From Haloplanus vescus (GTDB lineage Archaea > Halobacteriota > Halobacteria > Halobacteriales > Haloferacaceae): a stretch of DNA of 64,000 bases. The DNA is taken from the NCBI RefSeq assembly GCF_900107665.1, contig NZ_FNQT01000002.1, positions 64,286-128,285 on the forward strand, read 5' to 3'. The notes below the pieces were generated by a model. The model ran no database searches. It had not been told where the DNA came from and was given only the letters and a program-made list of their open reading frames with translations. Numbering within the stretch: position 1 is the first letter of the stretch; every line of letters begins with the position of its first letter. The translations under genes were made by a program, and so were the position numbers. Positions 17,027-24,431 of the stretch are shown here, in pieces.

Positions 17027-18145
17027 CCGGGGCGGCCCGCCCACGAACCGGTCCAGCTCCGCCATCGCGTCGACGATTGGCTGACTGAGCCACGACCCAC
17101 TCGCTGGGTCCACGCCGTCGCGGCGGAATCTGGGTGGTAGGTAGCGTTCGTGCGTCGGCAGGCGTTCGCGCAACGGCACGCCCGCCTCGGCGGCCACGTC
17201 CCGCAGTTCGTCGAGCGCGGGCCACGCGTACTCGGGATTGATGTAGTCGTCCGTCACCGGCGACACGCCGCCCAAGTCGTCGACGCCGCAGTCAAGTAAC
17301 TCCCGCGTCGGCGAGAGGTTCGGCGGCACTTGGACCGACACCTCGGCGGGGAGCGCGGCCCGTGCCATCGCCACCGTCTCGCGCATCGTCTCGACGCTCG
17401 GTCGCTCGAAGTCCGAGCGCTCGTTCGGGACGACGTTCTGGACGATGACCTCTTGAACGTGGTCGTAGCGCTCGTGGAGTTCGCGGATGGCGAGCAGACT
17501 CTCGGCGCGGTCACGCCGCGTCTCGCCGATGCCGACGAGAATCCCCGTCGTGAACGGGACGCCCGCCTCGCCGGCGGCGCGAAGCGTCCCCAGTCGGCGC
17601 TCCGGCGTCTTCTGCCGGTTCCCCGCGTGGGCGTCCACGTTCGCCGTCGTCTCTATCATCACGCCCATGCTGGCGTTGACCTCGGCGAGTCGCGCTATCT
17701 CCGATTGGCGCAGGTCGCCGGGGTTGCTGTGGGGGAGCAACCCCTCCTCCAGCGCCATCTCGCAGGCGTCGACGAGGTAGTCGAGGACGGTGTCGTATCC
17801 CCACTCGTCGAGTTGGTCGTGGACCTGCGTGTAGCGTTCGTCGGGCGCGTCGCCGAAGGTAAAGAGTGCCTCCGTACAGCCCGCGTCGGCGCCGTGGCGG
17901 AGCTGTTCGCGCACCGATTCGGGCGGCATCAGCGTCGCCTCGCCGGGCACGTCGTAAAAGGAGCAGTACGTGCAGGTGTAGCGGCAGGCGGTCGTCAGCG
18001 GGAGGAAGACGTTCCGCGCGAAGGTGAGTTCGGGCGCCGAATCCACGTCGGAAGGCGTCGTCCCGAGGAGAGCGTCGACGGCGTCGTCGTCGACGAGCGT
18101 CGACGGCGCGACGCGTTCGTCGTCCGTCTCCGGGGCCCGAGACAT
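17021..18145 (-). CDS. cofG: FO synthase subunit 1 (CofG), radical SAM
   Basis: A 374-residue protein from ATG 18145; an upstream in-frame start at 18172 adds only nine unconvincing residues. CofG converts the CofH product to 7,8-didemethyl-8-hydroxy-5-deazariboflavin. The cluster motif is C-R-Y-T-C-T-Y-C (Cys 54, 58, 61). L-F-T-F-G-D-A-P-D-E and L-P-H-S-N-P-G are typical of CofG. It is 42 bases downstream of cofC on the same strand, giving a likely cofC-cofG transcript. The end is convergent with the hydrolase-like gene. Confidence 0.95.
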   Translation of the reverse strand: MSRAPETDDERVAPSTLVDDDAVDALLGTTPSDVDSAPELTFARNVFLPLTTACRYTCTYCSFYDVPGEATLMPPESVREQLRHGADAGCTEALFTFGDAPDERYTQVHDQLDEWGYDTVLDYLVDACEMALEEGLLPHSNPGDLRQSEIARLAEVNASMGVMIETTANVDAHAGNRQKTPERRLGTLRAAGEAGVPFTTGILVGIGETRRDRAESLLAIRELHERYDHVQEVIVQNVVPNERSDFERPSVETMRETVAMARAALPAEVSVQVPPNLSPTRELLDCGVDDLGGVSPVTDDYINPEYAWPALDELRDVAAEAGVPLRERLPTHERYLPPRFRRDGVDPASGSWLSQPIVDAMAELDRFVGGPPRL

Positions 18146-18187
18146 GGGCTCTGCTCGGCGCCCGACGGGCAAAAAACCGCCGTGTCG

Positions 18188-18799
18188 TCACTCGCGTCGC
18201 ACGCCGACGCGGCCGCCGTCGGCGTCGAGTTCGAACCCCGCCTCGCGGAGCCACGACGCCGCTTCCCCCTCGCCGTGGAGAAGTACCTCGACCAAGTCCG
18301 CAGGCACGTCCACGTCGGTCGCCAGTCGCATCGAGTCGACGACCGACACCGACGCCCCGATGTCGCGGGCGTGCGCCCGGTGGTCGCGGTAGGAGACGCC
18401 GTGGAAGTCGACGCGAAACTCGGGGTGGTCGACGACGAGGGCGTTCGTCCCGCCGCCCCGTCCCGGAGCGATGGCGATGTCTGCCTCGCTCGCGGCGTCG
18501 GTGAGGCGGTCGATGGCCGTCGGCGTCACGAGTGCGAGGTCCGCGACGACGATTCCCACTCGCTCGTCGCCGAGGCGGGCGTTCACGGCCTGCGAGAGCG
18601 GCCGCTCGTCGACGGTCACGGGCGCGTCGACCGACACCGGCGCCGTCGCGAGCACTTCGGCGTCGTGGCCGGCGTCGCGGAGGGCGGTACACACGTCACG
18701 GAGCATCGCTCGCGAAAAGGTGCGGCGTTCGTCGGCATCGAGCACCCCGTCGAGTCGGGTCTTCGGGGTCGTCGACTCGAAGGGGACGAGCGTCCGCAT
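18188..18799 (-). CDS. cofC: 2-Phospho-L-lactate guanylyltransferase (CofC)
   Basis: A 203-residue protein. CofC activates 2-phospholactate (or phosphoenolpyruvate) with GTP for transfer to FO during F420 synthesis. The nucleotidyltransferase start V-P-F-E-S-T-T-P-K-T-R-L, with its basic residues, fits the family. V-G-I-V-V-A-D-L-A-L-V-T-P and I-A-P-G-R-G-G-G-T-N-A-L complete the active site. Length is typical. It sits between the secreted CetZ-neighbour gene (3 bases upstream) and cofG. Confidence 0.93.
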   Translation of the reverse strand: MRTLVPFESTTPKTRLDGVLDADERRTFSRAMLRDVCTALRDAGHDAEVLATAPVSVDAPVTVDERPLSQAVNARLGDERVGIVVADLALVTPTAIDRLTDAASEADIAIAPGRGGGTNALVVDHPEFRVDFHGVSYRDHRAHARDIGASVSVVDSMRLATDVDVPADLVEVLLHGEGEAASWLREAGFELDADGGRVGVRRE

Positions 18800-18802
18800 C
18801 CG

Positions 18803-19603
18803 CTAGCTGAGCGGGTCGTCCGGGCCCTGTTGGGAGCGCCAGTAGAGGACGCCTCCCACGACGAGCGCAAGGACGACGAGCGCGACGACGCCGTAGATGA
18901 GCAGTTGCTGGGTCTGCTGGGACTGCTGGGCCTGCTCGGCCTGACTCGCCGCTCGGGTGGCAAGGTTGGTCGCCACGTCGAAGCTGCCGTCGTTGTACGC
19001 CGTGATGGCGTCCTCGTAGTTGGCCTGCGCGTCGCTCGGGTTCGCGCCGCTCTGTCGGGCTTCATCGAGTTCCGTGCCCGCTCGGTCGATAGCCTGTCGC
19101 GCCGACGCGCTCTGCTCGGTGTAGTGGGTGGCGTCCCATGTGTCGATGGTGTCGCTCGCGCCGCCCGACTGCCCGCGAGTGAGCTCCAGCAGTTGGAACT
19201 CCTGGGCCGGGTCGTAGCTGTACGAGTCGACTTCGGGGACCGTCCCGGTGACGCGAACCTCGACTTCCGAGGTGCCGCTACTGGCCTGGATGTCGACGTT
19301 CGAGAACGATTGGCCCGTCGGCTCGATGAGGTCGACCTGCGACCCGGTCTGGTCGTAGAACACGATGGTCCACGACACGTCGGTCAACTCCGTCGAGCCG
19401 GCGAGTTGCCACTGTTCGCTCTGGGGGTTGCGGTACAGTTCGTCGAGTGTGACTGATGCCGATACTTGCGTGCCGACCTGGGCTTCCTCGGGCACGTCCT
19501 CGCCAGTGACGTTGATGGCCGCCGCGGGGACCGTTGCGGCGAGCAACACGACGACTAGGGCGAGGACGACCTTAGAAGAGTGATTCGAGTTCGTCCTCGT
19601 CAT
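18803..19603 (-). CDS. Secreted protein with C-terminal membrane anchor, overlapping cetZ1
   Basis: A 266-residue protein. A signal peptide (about residues 10-28, V-V-L-A-L-V-V-V-L-L-A-A) is followed by a beta-rich domain and then by a helical region of about 70 residues rich in Q, S and A (D-A-Q-A-N-Y-E-D-A-I-T-A-Y). A membrane helix follows (about 233-253) with a short cytosolic tail. Topology is extracellular domain, single anchor, small tail. The start codon lies inside the last 32 bases of cetZ1, so the two are transcribed together. I do not recognise the family; the overlap suggests a CetZ-linked envelope factor. Confidence 0.8.
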   Translation of the reverse strand: MTRTNSNHSSKVVLALVVVLLAATVPAAAINVTGEDVPEEAQVGTQVSASVTLDELYRNPQSEQWQLAGSTELTDVSWTIVFYDQTGSQVDLIEPTGQSFSNVDIQASSGTSEVEVRVTGTVPEVDSYSYDPAQEFQLLELTRGQSGGASDTIDTWDATHYTEQSASARQAIDRAGTELDEARQSGANPSDAQANYEDAITAYNDGSFDVATNLATRAASQAEQAQQSQQTQQLLIYGVVALVVLALVVGGVLYWRSQQGPDDPLS

Positions 19604-20759
19604 CTTCGACTAAGTTCTGGAGATTGGATTCGCTCTCTTCGCGGATTTCGTTGATGTTGTCCTGTGCTTCGATGGCGACCTGTTGGAGCTCCTTGATGCG
19701 CGGCACGTTCGTGACGCCCGAGAGGAGGATGGCCGAGGCGACGAAGTCACTGCTGTTGAGGGGGTAGTCGCCCCCGCGGACCTCCATGCTCCCGGTCTGC
19801 TCTTCGAGCCACTTCCGCCCGCGCTCGATGCCTTTCCGATTCAGGTAGGCCGAGGGGCCGGCCATCACGAGGAGGGCGCGCTCCGTGCCGTCGATTTCAC
19901 AGGGGAGGGTGAGTCGCCCCAGCGCCGCCTTGCGGACGAGGCTGGTGATGCGGTTCGTCGTGTTCGCAGAGTCGAGCTGGTCTTCGATGGATTCGTCGCT
20001 GCCCGTGAACCGCGAGAGCAGGCCGCCCGACTCCTGCTTGCGTTCGACCGACTCGCGGGCGTAGCCGACCGTCGAGACGCCGCCGCCGGAGAGGGTGTTG
20101 ATGATTTCCGAACTGTCGACGACGGATTCGGCCACCTCTTGGCCCTCTCGGACCTCGCCCGCACCGAAGAGGATGCCGAATCGCTTGACGATTTCCTCGT
20201 TGATCTCGTCGTAACCACTCTGGACGGACTCGCCCGTCTGTCGCCACGCGTCGTTGTCGAACACGAGGAGGTTGTCGACTTCGTTGACGAGCGTCTGGAA
20301 GGAGCGGGCGGCGTTGAGCGTGTAGATGCCACCTTCGTCGCTCCCGGGCAGGATGCCGAGTCCGTAGACTGGCTCCGTGTAGATGCGCTTGAGGTGTTTC
20401 GCGAGGACGGGCGCGCCGCCACTCCCGGTACCGCCGCCGAGGCCGGCGACGATGAGGAAGGCGTCGACTTCGTGGACGGGGATGCCGTCGATGGCGCCTT
20501 GCACCTCGCCGATGTCCTCCTCGGCGACTTCCGCGCCGAGTTCGTTGTCCGCCCCGACGCCGTGTCCTTTCACGCGAGACTGGCCGATGAGCACTCGCTG
20601 GTCCTGCGGGATGTGTTCGAGGCCCATCAGGTCGGCTTTGGCCGTGTTGACGGCGACTGCCGCGCGGACGATTTCACTTCCCGTCCGCTGATCGTATTCC
20701 AGGAACTTGTCGACGATTTTGCCCCCGGCCTGCCCGAACCCGATCATGGCCAGTTTCAT
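19572..20759 (-). CDS. cetZ1: Tubulin/FtsZ-superfamily protein CetZ1
   Basis: A 395-residue cytoskeletal GTPase of the archaeal CetZ family, which controls cell shape and motility rather than division. The tubulin signature is G-G-G-T-G-S-G at 108-114. The N-terminus M-K-L-A-M-I-G-F-G-Q-A-G-G-K and the stretch R-V-K-G-H-G-V-G-A-D-N-E-L-G-A-E match CetZ1 rather than FtsZ. The acidic C-terminal tail ends D-E-D-E-L-E-S-L-F, a plausible partner-binding tail. A TATA-like TTTATGG (minus strand, 20805-20811) lies about 49 bases upstream of the ATG. Confidence 0.95.
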   Translation of the reverse strand: MKLAMIGFGQAGGKIVDKFLEYDQRTGSEIVRAAVAVNTAKADLMGLEHIPQDQRVLIGQSRVKGHGVGADNELGAEVAEEDIGEVQGAIDGIPVHEVDAFLIVAGLGGGTGSGGAPVLAKHLKRIYTEPVYGLGILPGSDEGGIYTLNAARSFQTLVNEVDNLLVFDNDAWRQTGESVQSGYDEINEEIVKRFGILFGAGEVREGQEVAESVVDSSEIINTLSGGGVSTVGYARESVERKQESGGLLSRFTGSDESIEDQLDSANTTNRITSLVRKAALGRLTLPCEIDGTERALLVMAGPSAYLNRKGIERGRKWLEEQTGSMEVRGGDYPLNSSDFVASAILLSGVTNVPRIKELQQVAIEAQDNINEIREESESNLQNLVEDDEDELESLF

Positions 20760-20917
20760 AGTTTCAGACCCCGCTTCATTGGGAAGAACCCAGGCGCAAA
20801 ACGACCATAAACCTTGTGGGCGCGTGAGAGTTCAGTCCCCGATTTCGGCGCCAAAATCGCCCGACAGCGACGTGATTAAAATAGTGACAACTGTGTCTGA
20901 CGGGCGTCTGCCGTCCG

Positions 20918-21805
20918 TCAGCGTTCGCCGAGGTACGCACCGAGCGTCTGGAGGGACGACTCCTCGACGCCGAACGCGTCGACGTCGTTGTGGGTGGTGG
21001 TGTTGTCGAACTGGAGCGACCGGTACTGGTCGGCACCCATCGGCGCGCCGGGAAGCGATCCGAGCACCGAGAGCCCCACCTTCGCCAGCGGCATCGGGAC
21101 CGGAAGCACCGTCATCGGCCGTCCTTCGCTCCCGTGGACGATGCGCGCCACCTCCGCGAGCGTCAGTTTCTCCGGCCCGCCGAGTTCGTAGACGCCGCCG
21201 TCGTAGGCGTCGTCCTCCGTCGCCGTCGCGAGTATCGGCGCCAAGTCACCGATCCAGATTGGCTGGAAGCGCGTCTTCCCGCCGCCCGGAAGCGGCGTCA
21301 GATACGGCGGGGCGAGCTTCTTCGTGAACGAGACGAACTCGCCGCCCTCGCCGAAGATGACTGACGGGCGGAAGATGACGTGGCGCAGCGAGGACGATTG
21401 GACGATTTCCTCGGCCTCGCCCTTCGCGCGGATGTACGCCGTATTGCCGTCGGGGTCCGCGCCGAGCGCGCTCATCTGGACGATTTTCTCGACGCCCGTC
21501 TCCTCGGCGGCCTGCACCACGTTCTCGGTCCCCTGTCGGTGGATTCGGTCGTGCATCTCGTCGCCGCCCGACGGCTTGAACAGCGGTGACAGCGCGACTA
21601 GATTGACGACCACGTCCTGCCCGCGCATCGGTTCGACGAGCGAGTCGTAGGCCGTCACGTCGCCCATGGCCTTCTCAACGCCACCCGGAAGGTCGCCCTC
21701 ACTCGGCCGTCGCGAGAGCGCCGTCACCGAGTGGCCTCGCGATTTCAGTTCACGGCACAGGTGTCCGCCGACGAATCCGCTCCCGCCGGTCACCAGAATC
21801 TTCAT
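20918..21805 (-). CDS. NAD(P)-binding epimerase-like protein (complex I NDUFA9 type)
   Basis: A 295-residue Rossmann protein. The dinucleotide motif is V-T-G-G-S-G-F-V-G-G-H at residues 5-15. The usual catalytic Y-x-x-x-K appears as A-Y-I-R-A-K-G-E-A-E. The pattern V-I-F-G-E-G-G-E-F plus F-Q-P-I-W-I-G-D-L is typical of the NDUFA9-like atypical short-chain dehydrogenases common in haloarchaea. Their substrate is unknown; a role in quinone or lipid handling has been proposed for relatives. Divergent from the thymidylate kinase gene. Confidence 0.85.
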   Translation of the reverse strand: MKILVTGGSGFVGGHLCRELKSRGHSVTALSRRPSEGDLPGGVEKAMGDVTAYDSLVEPMRGQDVVVNLVALSPLFKPSGGDEMHDRIHRQGTENVVQAAEETGVEKIVQMSALGADPDGNTAYIRAKGEAEEIVQSSSLRHVIFRPSVIFGEGGEFVSFTKKLAPPYLTPLPGGGKTRFQPIWIGDLAPILATATEDDAYDGGVYELGGPEKLTLAEVARIVHGSEGRPMTVLPVPMPLAKVGLSVLGSLPGAPMGADQYRSLQFDNTTTHNDVDAFGVEESSLQTLGAYLGER

Positions 21806-21964
21806 AGGCTATACATTTCCGCGAATCGACCTAAAGGTAACGCGCTGTGAAGGGTTCACACGACTGCCAGAATCCGTTCGCGCCCGTTCGCCGGGCGTGT
21901 CACTACGCTGAGACCACCGACGGTGGACCCCGACAGTTAACCCCTCGCCTCGGCAACCCCCGAT

Positions 21965-22546
21965 ATGCTCCTTACGCTGGAGGGACTCGACGGGAGCGGG
22001 AAGACGACGGCTTGGCGGGCGCTCCGCGACCGCTACCCGTCGGCCGTGTTCACCCGCGAACCGACCGACTCGTGGTACGGCGACGCCGTCTATCGCTCCA
22101 TCGACGACGACAACGCCGACCCGCTGGCCGAACTGTTCCTCTACACTGCCGACCACGCAGACCACCTCTCGCGTGTCGTCCGCCCCGCGCTCGACGAAGG
22201 GTCGCTCGTCGTCTCGGACCGCTACTCGGACTCCCGAATCGCGTATCAGGCGGCCACGCTCGCGGACTCCCCCCTCGCGGACCCCTTCGAGTACGTTCGT
22301 GACCTCCACGCACCGTTCTCTCGGTCGCCGGATGCGACGCTGTTTTTCGACGTCGACCCCGAGACGGCCGCCGAGCGGAGTGGCGAGACCAACAAGTTCG
22401 AACGCGCCGACTACCTCCGGGACGTGCGCGCACAGTACGAACGTCTCATCGACGCCGACCCGGAACGGTTCGTGCGAATCGACGCCACCCAGACCCGAGA
22501 GACCGTCCTCGACGACGTGTTCGCGGCCGTCGACCGCCTGCGCTAG
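21965..22546 (+). CDS. tmk: Thymidylate kinase
   Basis: A 193-residue protein that phosphorylates dTMP to dTDP. The P-loop G-L-D-G-S-G-K-T-T is at residues 7-15. The D-R-Y motif is in [13 protein letters not shown]. The lid region is shorter than in E. coli and lacks obvious arginines apart from A-E-R-S-G-E. Length is near the usual 200. The stop overlaps the convergent small membrane protein by four bases. Confidence 0.93.
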   Translation: MLLTLEGLDGSGKTTAWRALRDRYPSAVFTREPTDSWYGDAVYRSIDDDNADPLAELFLYTADHADHLSRVVRPALDEGSLVVSDRYSDSRIAYQAATLADSPLADPFEYVRDLHAPFSRSPDATLFFDVDPETAAERSGETNKFERADYLRDVRAQYERLIDADPERFVRIDATQTRETVLDDVFAAVDRLR

Positions 22547-22860
22547 TCCGTCGTCTCCGGCAGTTCGTACTCCTCTGGCGGGGTGACGTACAACACGTCG
22601 ATGCTCACCCCGAGCGCCATCGGGAGTCCGATCATCAGGCCGAGGACGGCGGCCGTGCTCCCGAGGTCGATGCCCACGCCGAGGCTGAACGTCGTGATGG
22701 TCGTCACGACGAGGACGACCGGCACGATGAACGCGGTGTACAGCGCGCTCCCCCACTGCGTGTGGAGTTTGAGGCGGAAAAACCGCGTCAGCACCGCTGC
22801 GAGAACCGTGTTCGCCCCGAACACGACGGCCATCAGGCCGACGTCCAGAATCGTCGCCAT
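22543..22860 (-). CDS. Small three-helix membrane protein (haloarchaeal conserved type)
   Basis: A 105-residue protein from ATG 22860. It has three hydrophobic helices (about 5-25, 40-62 and 68-90) and a short acidic C-terminal tail [10 protein letters not shown] believe this is a haloarchaea-specific conserved family (DUF7473-like); that name is from memory. It lies 42 bases downstream of the DUF5813-like gene on the same strand, so the two are probably co-transcribed. Confidence 0.7.
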   Translation of the reverse strand: MATILDVGLMAVVFGANTVLAAVLTRFFRLKLHTQWGSALYTAFIVPVVLVVTTITTFSLGVGIDLGSTAAVLGLMIGLPMALGVSIDVLYVTPPEEYELPETTD

Positions 22861-22902
22861 AATTGGGGAAGGCACTCCACCGGCTTTTCGGTGTCGGCTC
22901 GA

Positions 22903-23385
22903 CTACTGTCCGGCCCGTTTCGCCTGGTCGAGCAGGCCCGCCACCGGGTCGACGTACTCGTATCCGGGAACAATGCCTTGGACGTACGTCCCCTCGACGT
23001 AGTTGATTATCGCCGCCGCGTCCTCGACGCCGCGTTGCTCGTTGATGTCCGTGTACGCGTATTCGACGACCAGCTCGCCGTCTCGTTGCTCTACCGCGGG
23101 GTCGAAGTCGTGGTCACCGCGCACGACGCCACCCACGTCGGCGACGCGCAGCTCGAACGTCTCGGCCCACCCCTCCGCGACGGCGTCACCCACGTCGCCG
23201 TCGACGGCCGCCGACAGCGTCGGTACCCGGACCGTCACGGCGAAGTCGATGCGGCCGTCGGCGTCGGACGCCTCGGCCGTCGCCTCGAAAGTGGTCGTGG
23301 TCGACGCGAATCGAGCTTCGTCTATCTCTTCGAACGAGTCGTGCCTGCGGAACGTGCGGGCGGCTCTGCCGACTGTTTCGCTCAT
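22903..23385 (-). CDS. DUF5813-like haloarchaeal protein
   Basis: A 160-residue soluble, acidic protein. It has strands F-A-S-T-T-T-T-F-E-A-T-A-E-A and I-D-F-A-V-T-V-R-V-P-T-L-S, and a C-terminal helix region I-I-N-Y-V-E-G-T-Y-V-Q-G-I-V-P-G-Y-E-Y. This pattern matches what I remember as DUF5813, a conserved haloarchaeal family without known function. First gene of a probable two-gene unit with the small membrane protein downstream. Confidence 0.7.
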   Translation of the reverse strand: MSETVGRAARTFRRHDSFEEIDEARFASTTTTFEATAEASDADGRIDFAVTVRVPTLSAAVDGDVGDAVAEGWAETFELRVADVGGVVRGDHDFDPAVEQRDGELVVEYAYTDINEQRGVEDAAAIINYVEGTYVQGIVPGYEYVDPVAGLLDQAKRAGQ

Positions 23386-23460
23386 ACCAGTACGAGGTGG
23401 CGCGCGGCCAAAAGTCCCTCGCGTCGGTCGACCATGCTTGTGGCTCCCTATCGTTCTGCC

Positions 23461-23473
23461 GGCTGCGGCAGCC
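23461..23473. repeat. Small hairpin GGCTG-CGG-CAGCC
   Basis: A perfect 5-bp stem with a three-base loop, the first of three consecutive stem-loops in the gene-free stretch. On its own it would be unremarkable in a GC-rich genome. Confidence 0.5.
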
Positions 23474-23501
23474 TTAAGTCCCTCCCACCGATTGTTTCAG
23501 G

Positions 23502-23531
23502 TGACGCTTCGTCTGGAGGGCCGAAGCGTCA
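23502..23531. repeat. Perfect 10-bp stem, 10-base loop
   Basis: The arms TGACGCTTCG (23502-23511) and CGAAGCGTCA (23522-23531) are exact reverse complements around a 10-base loop. An outer GTCCC/GGGAC pairing (about 23478 and 23535) could close a larger multibranch structure. Confidence 0.75.
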
Positions 23532-23555
23532 GCGGGGACCAATTCAGGGCGGCAA

Positions 23556-23590
23556 GCGAACGTACGGGCCTTTTTTGTCCGTACGCTCGC
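23556..23590. repeat. 12-bp stem (one mismatch) around a T-run loop
   Basis: The arms GCGAACGTACGG (23556-23567) and CCGTACGCTCGC (23579-23590) pair at 11 of 12 positions. The 11-base loop contains six consecutive T on the + strand, and TTTTCGCTTT follows the stem. It could be a terminator-like element, or the last hairpin of a structured RNA. Confidence 0.7.
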
Positions 23591-23654
23591 TTTTCGCTTT
23601 GTCAGTACGACTCCGAGTGATTTCTGTATAGAACTGATTCGGTTCGATACCGGG

Positions 23655-23716
23655 GGATTCGAACCACAGTCGGACGTGCTCGCTGACGCTGCGCGCGCCC
23701 TCCCTGGTTCAAATCC
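23655..23716. repeat. Inverted pair of tRNA T-arm-like motifs
   Basis: GGATTCGAACCA (23655-23666) and TGGTTCAAATCC (23705-23716) are reverse complements at 11 of 12 positions. Each resembles the T-stem/loop of a tRNA, read on opposite strands. The minus-strand copy shares 13 bases (GGTTCGAATCCCC) with the genuine T-arm of the neighbouring tRNA-Leu. This could be a remnant of integration at the tRNA 3' end. Confidence 0.6.
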
Positions 23717-23756
23717 TCACCGCGTTCGTTCGGCGCGCTCTGGCGCCTCACTCACA

Positions 23757-23841
23757 TGCGAGGGAGGGGATTCGAACCCCCGAACTCCTTCGAGAGCGGG
23801 TCTTAAGCCCGCCGCCTTTGGCCTGGCTCGGCCACCCTCGC
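23757..23841 (-). tRNA. tRNA-Leu (anticodon UAA)
   Basis: On the minus strand the gene begins GCGAGGGTGGCCGAG and ends CCCTCCCTCGCA without the base-encoded CCA. The 7-bp acceptor stem GCGAGGG/CCCTCGC is perfect. The anticodon loop reads C-T-T-A-A-G-A, anticodon TAA. A long variable arm and the T-arm GGTTCGAATCC are present, as expected for a class II leucine tRNA of about 85 bases. No intron is seen. Confidence 0.96.
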
Positions 23842-23961
23842 TCGACTGCCCGTTTCCCACACCGCCGCAAGTGGCTTTCGGTCCGCAGAACTCGTGGTGG
23901 CCGTCCAAGCAATTCCCCACTCGGCGTGCCAACTCTCCTTATCGACTTCCAGTCGACAGTC

Positions 23962-24372
23962 TCACGCCTCGTCGGCCGTCTCGAACTCCACCGATGCACC
24001 CAGAATCTCCGCGAGCGATGTCACCGTCGCCTGCAATTCCTCGATTTCTCGTGCCTGTCGGTCCAGTCGCTCTTCCACGTCGTCGACGGCCCCCTCCAGC
24101 TGTGCCAACTCCGCGTCGAGCTCGTCGGGCACCGACGCCGATACCTCCTCGACGGCCTCGCGCAGGTCCGTCGCCGCCGACGCCGACGCCAATCCGTGCT
24201 CGTCGGGGTTCGCCAGCATCTGCCGGTGCGAGAGAATCGCCTCCGAGACGCTTTCGCTGCCGTCCGGGAGCGCAATCGTCAGCGGTCCGGCGTCGTCGAT
24301 GGCGCTCGTCTCGTCGGCCGATTCGGTCGGTCCGTCTGCGTCGGGGCGGCGTTCAGCGGGGTTGATCTTCAT
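23962..24372 (-). CDS. Acidic coiled-coil protein of unknown function
   Basis: A 136-residue protein. Residues 1-35 are polar and disordered-looking. A middle part (L-T-I-A-L-P-D-G-S-E-S-V-S-E-A-I-L-S-H-R) may be a small strand-helix unit. Residues about 68-120 form a heptad coiled coil (L-E-G-A-V-D-D-V-E-E-R-L-D-R-Q-A-R-E-I-E-E-L). It sits between pabC and tRNA-Leu on the same strand. No family recognised. Confidence 0.65.
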   Translation of the reverse strand: MKINPAERRPDADGPTESADETSAIDDAGPLTIALPDGSESVSEAILSHRQMLANPDEHGLASASAATDLREAVEEVSASVPDELDAELAQLEGAVDDVEERLDRQAREIEELQATVTSLAEILGASVEFETADEA

Positions 24373-24431
24373 ACGCGTGTCATGATACTACGCAATGATA
24401 AAGTGTCGTCAGACGCGCGTCAGCGCCCGAC

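Larger units (their letters stand above)
23386..23756. other. 371-base gene-free stretch with stem-loops and tRNA-arm-like motifs
   Basis: No credible protein gene is present. The left part (23461-23590) holds three successive stem-loops. The right part (23641-23716) holds two T-arm-like motifs in opposite orientation. Both parts are listed separately. The region separates the DUF5813-like gene from tRNA-Leu, and any + strand transcript would run toward the tRNA 3' end. Confidence 0.6.

Noticed and set aside
23641-23720. A second tRNA gene downstream of tRNA-Leu
   Set aside because: Only T-arm-like pieces are present. No acceptor stem, D-arm or anticodon arm can be built on either strand.
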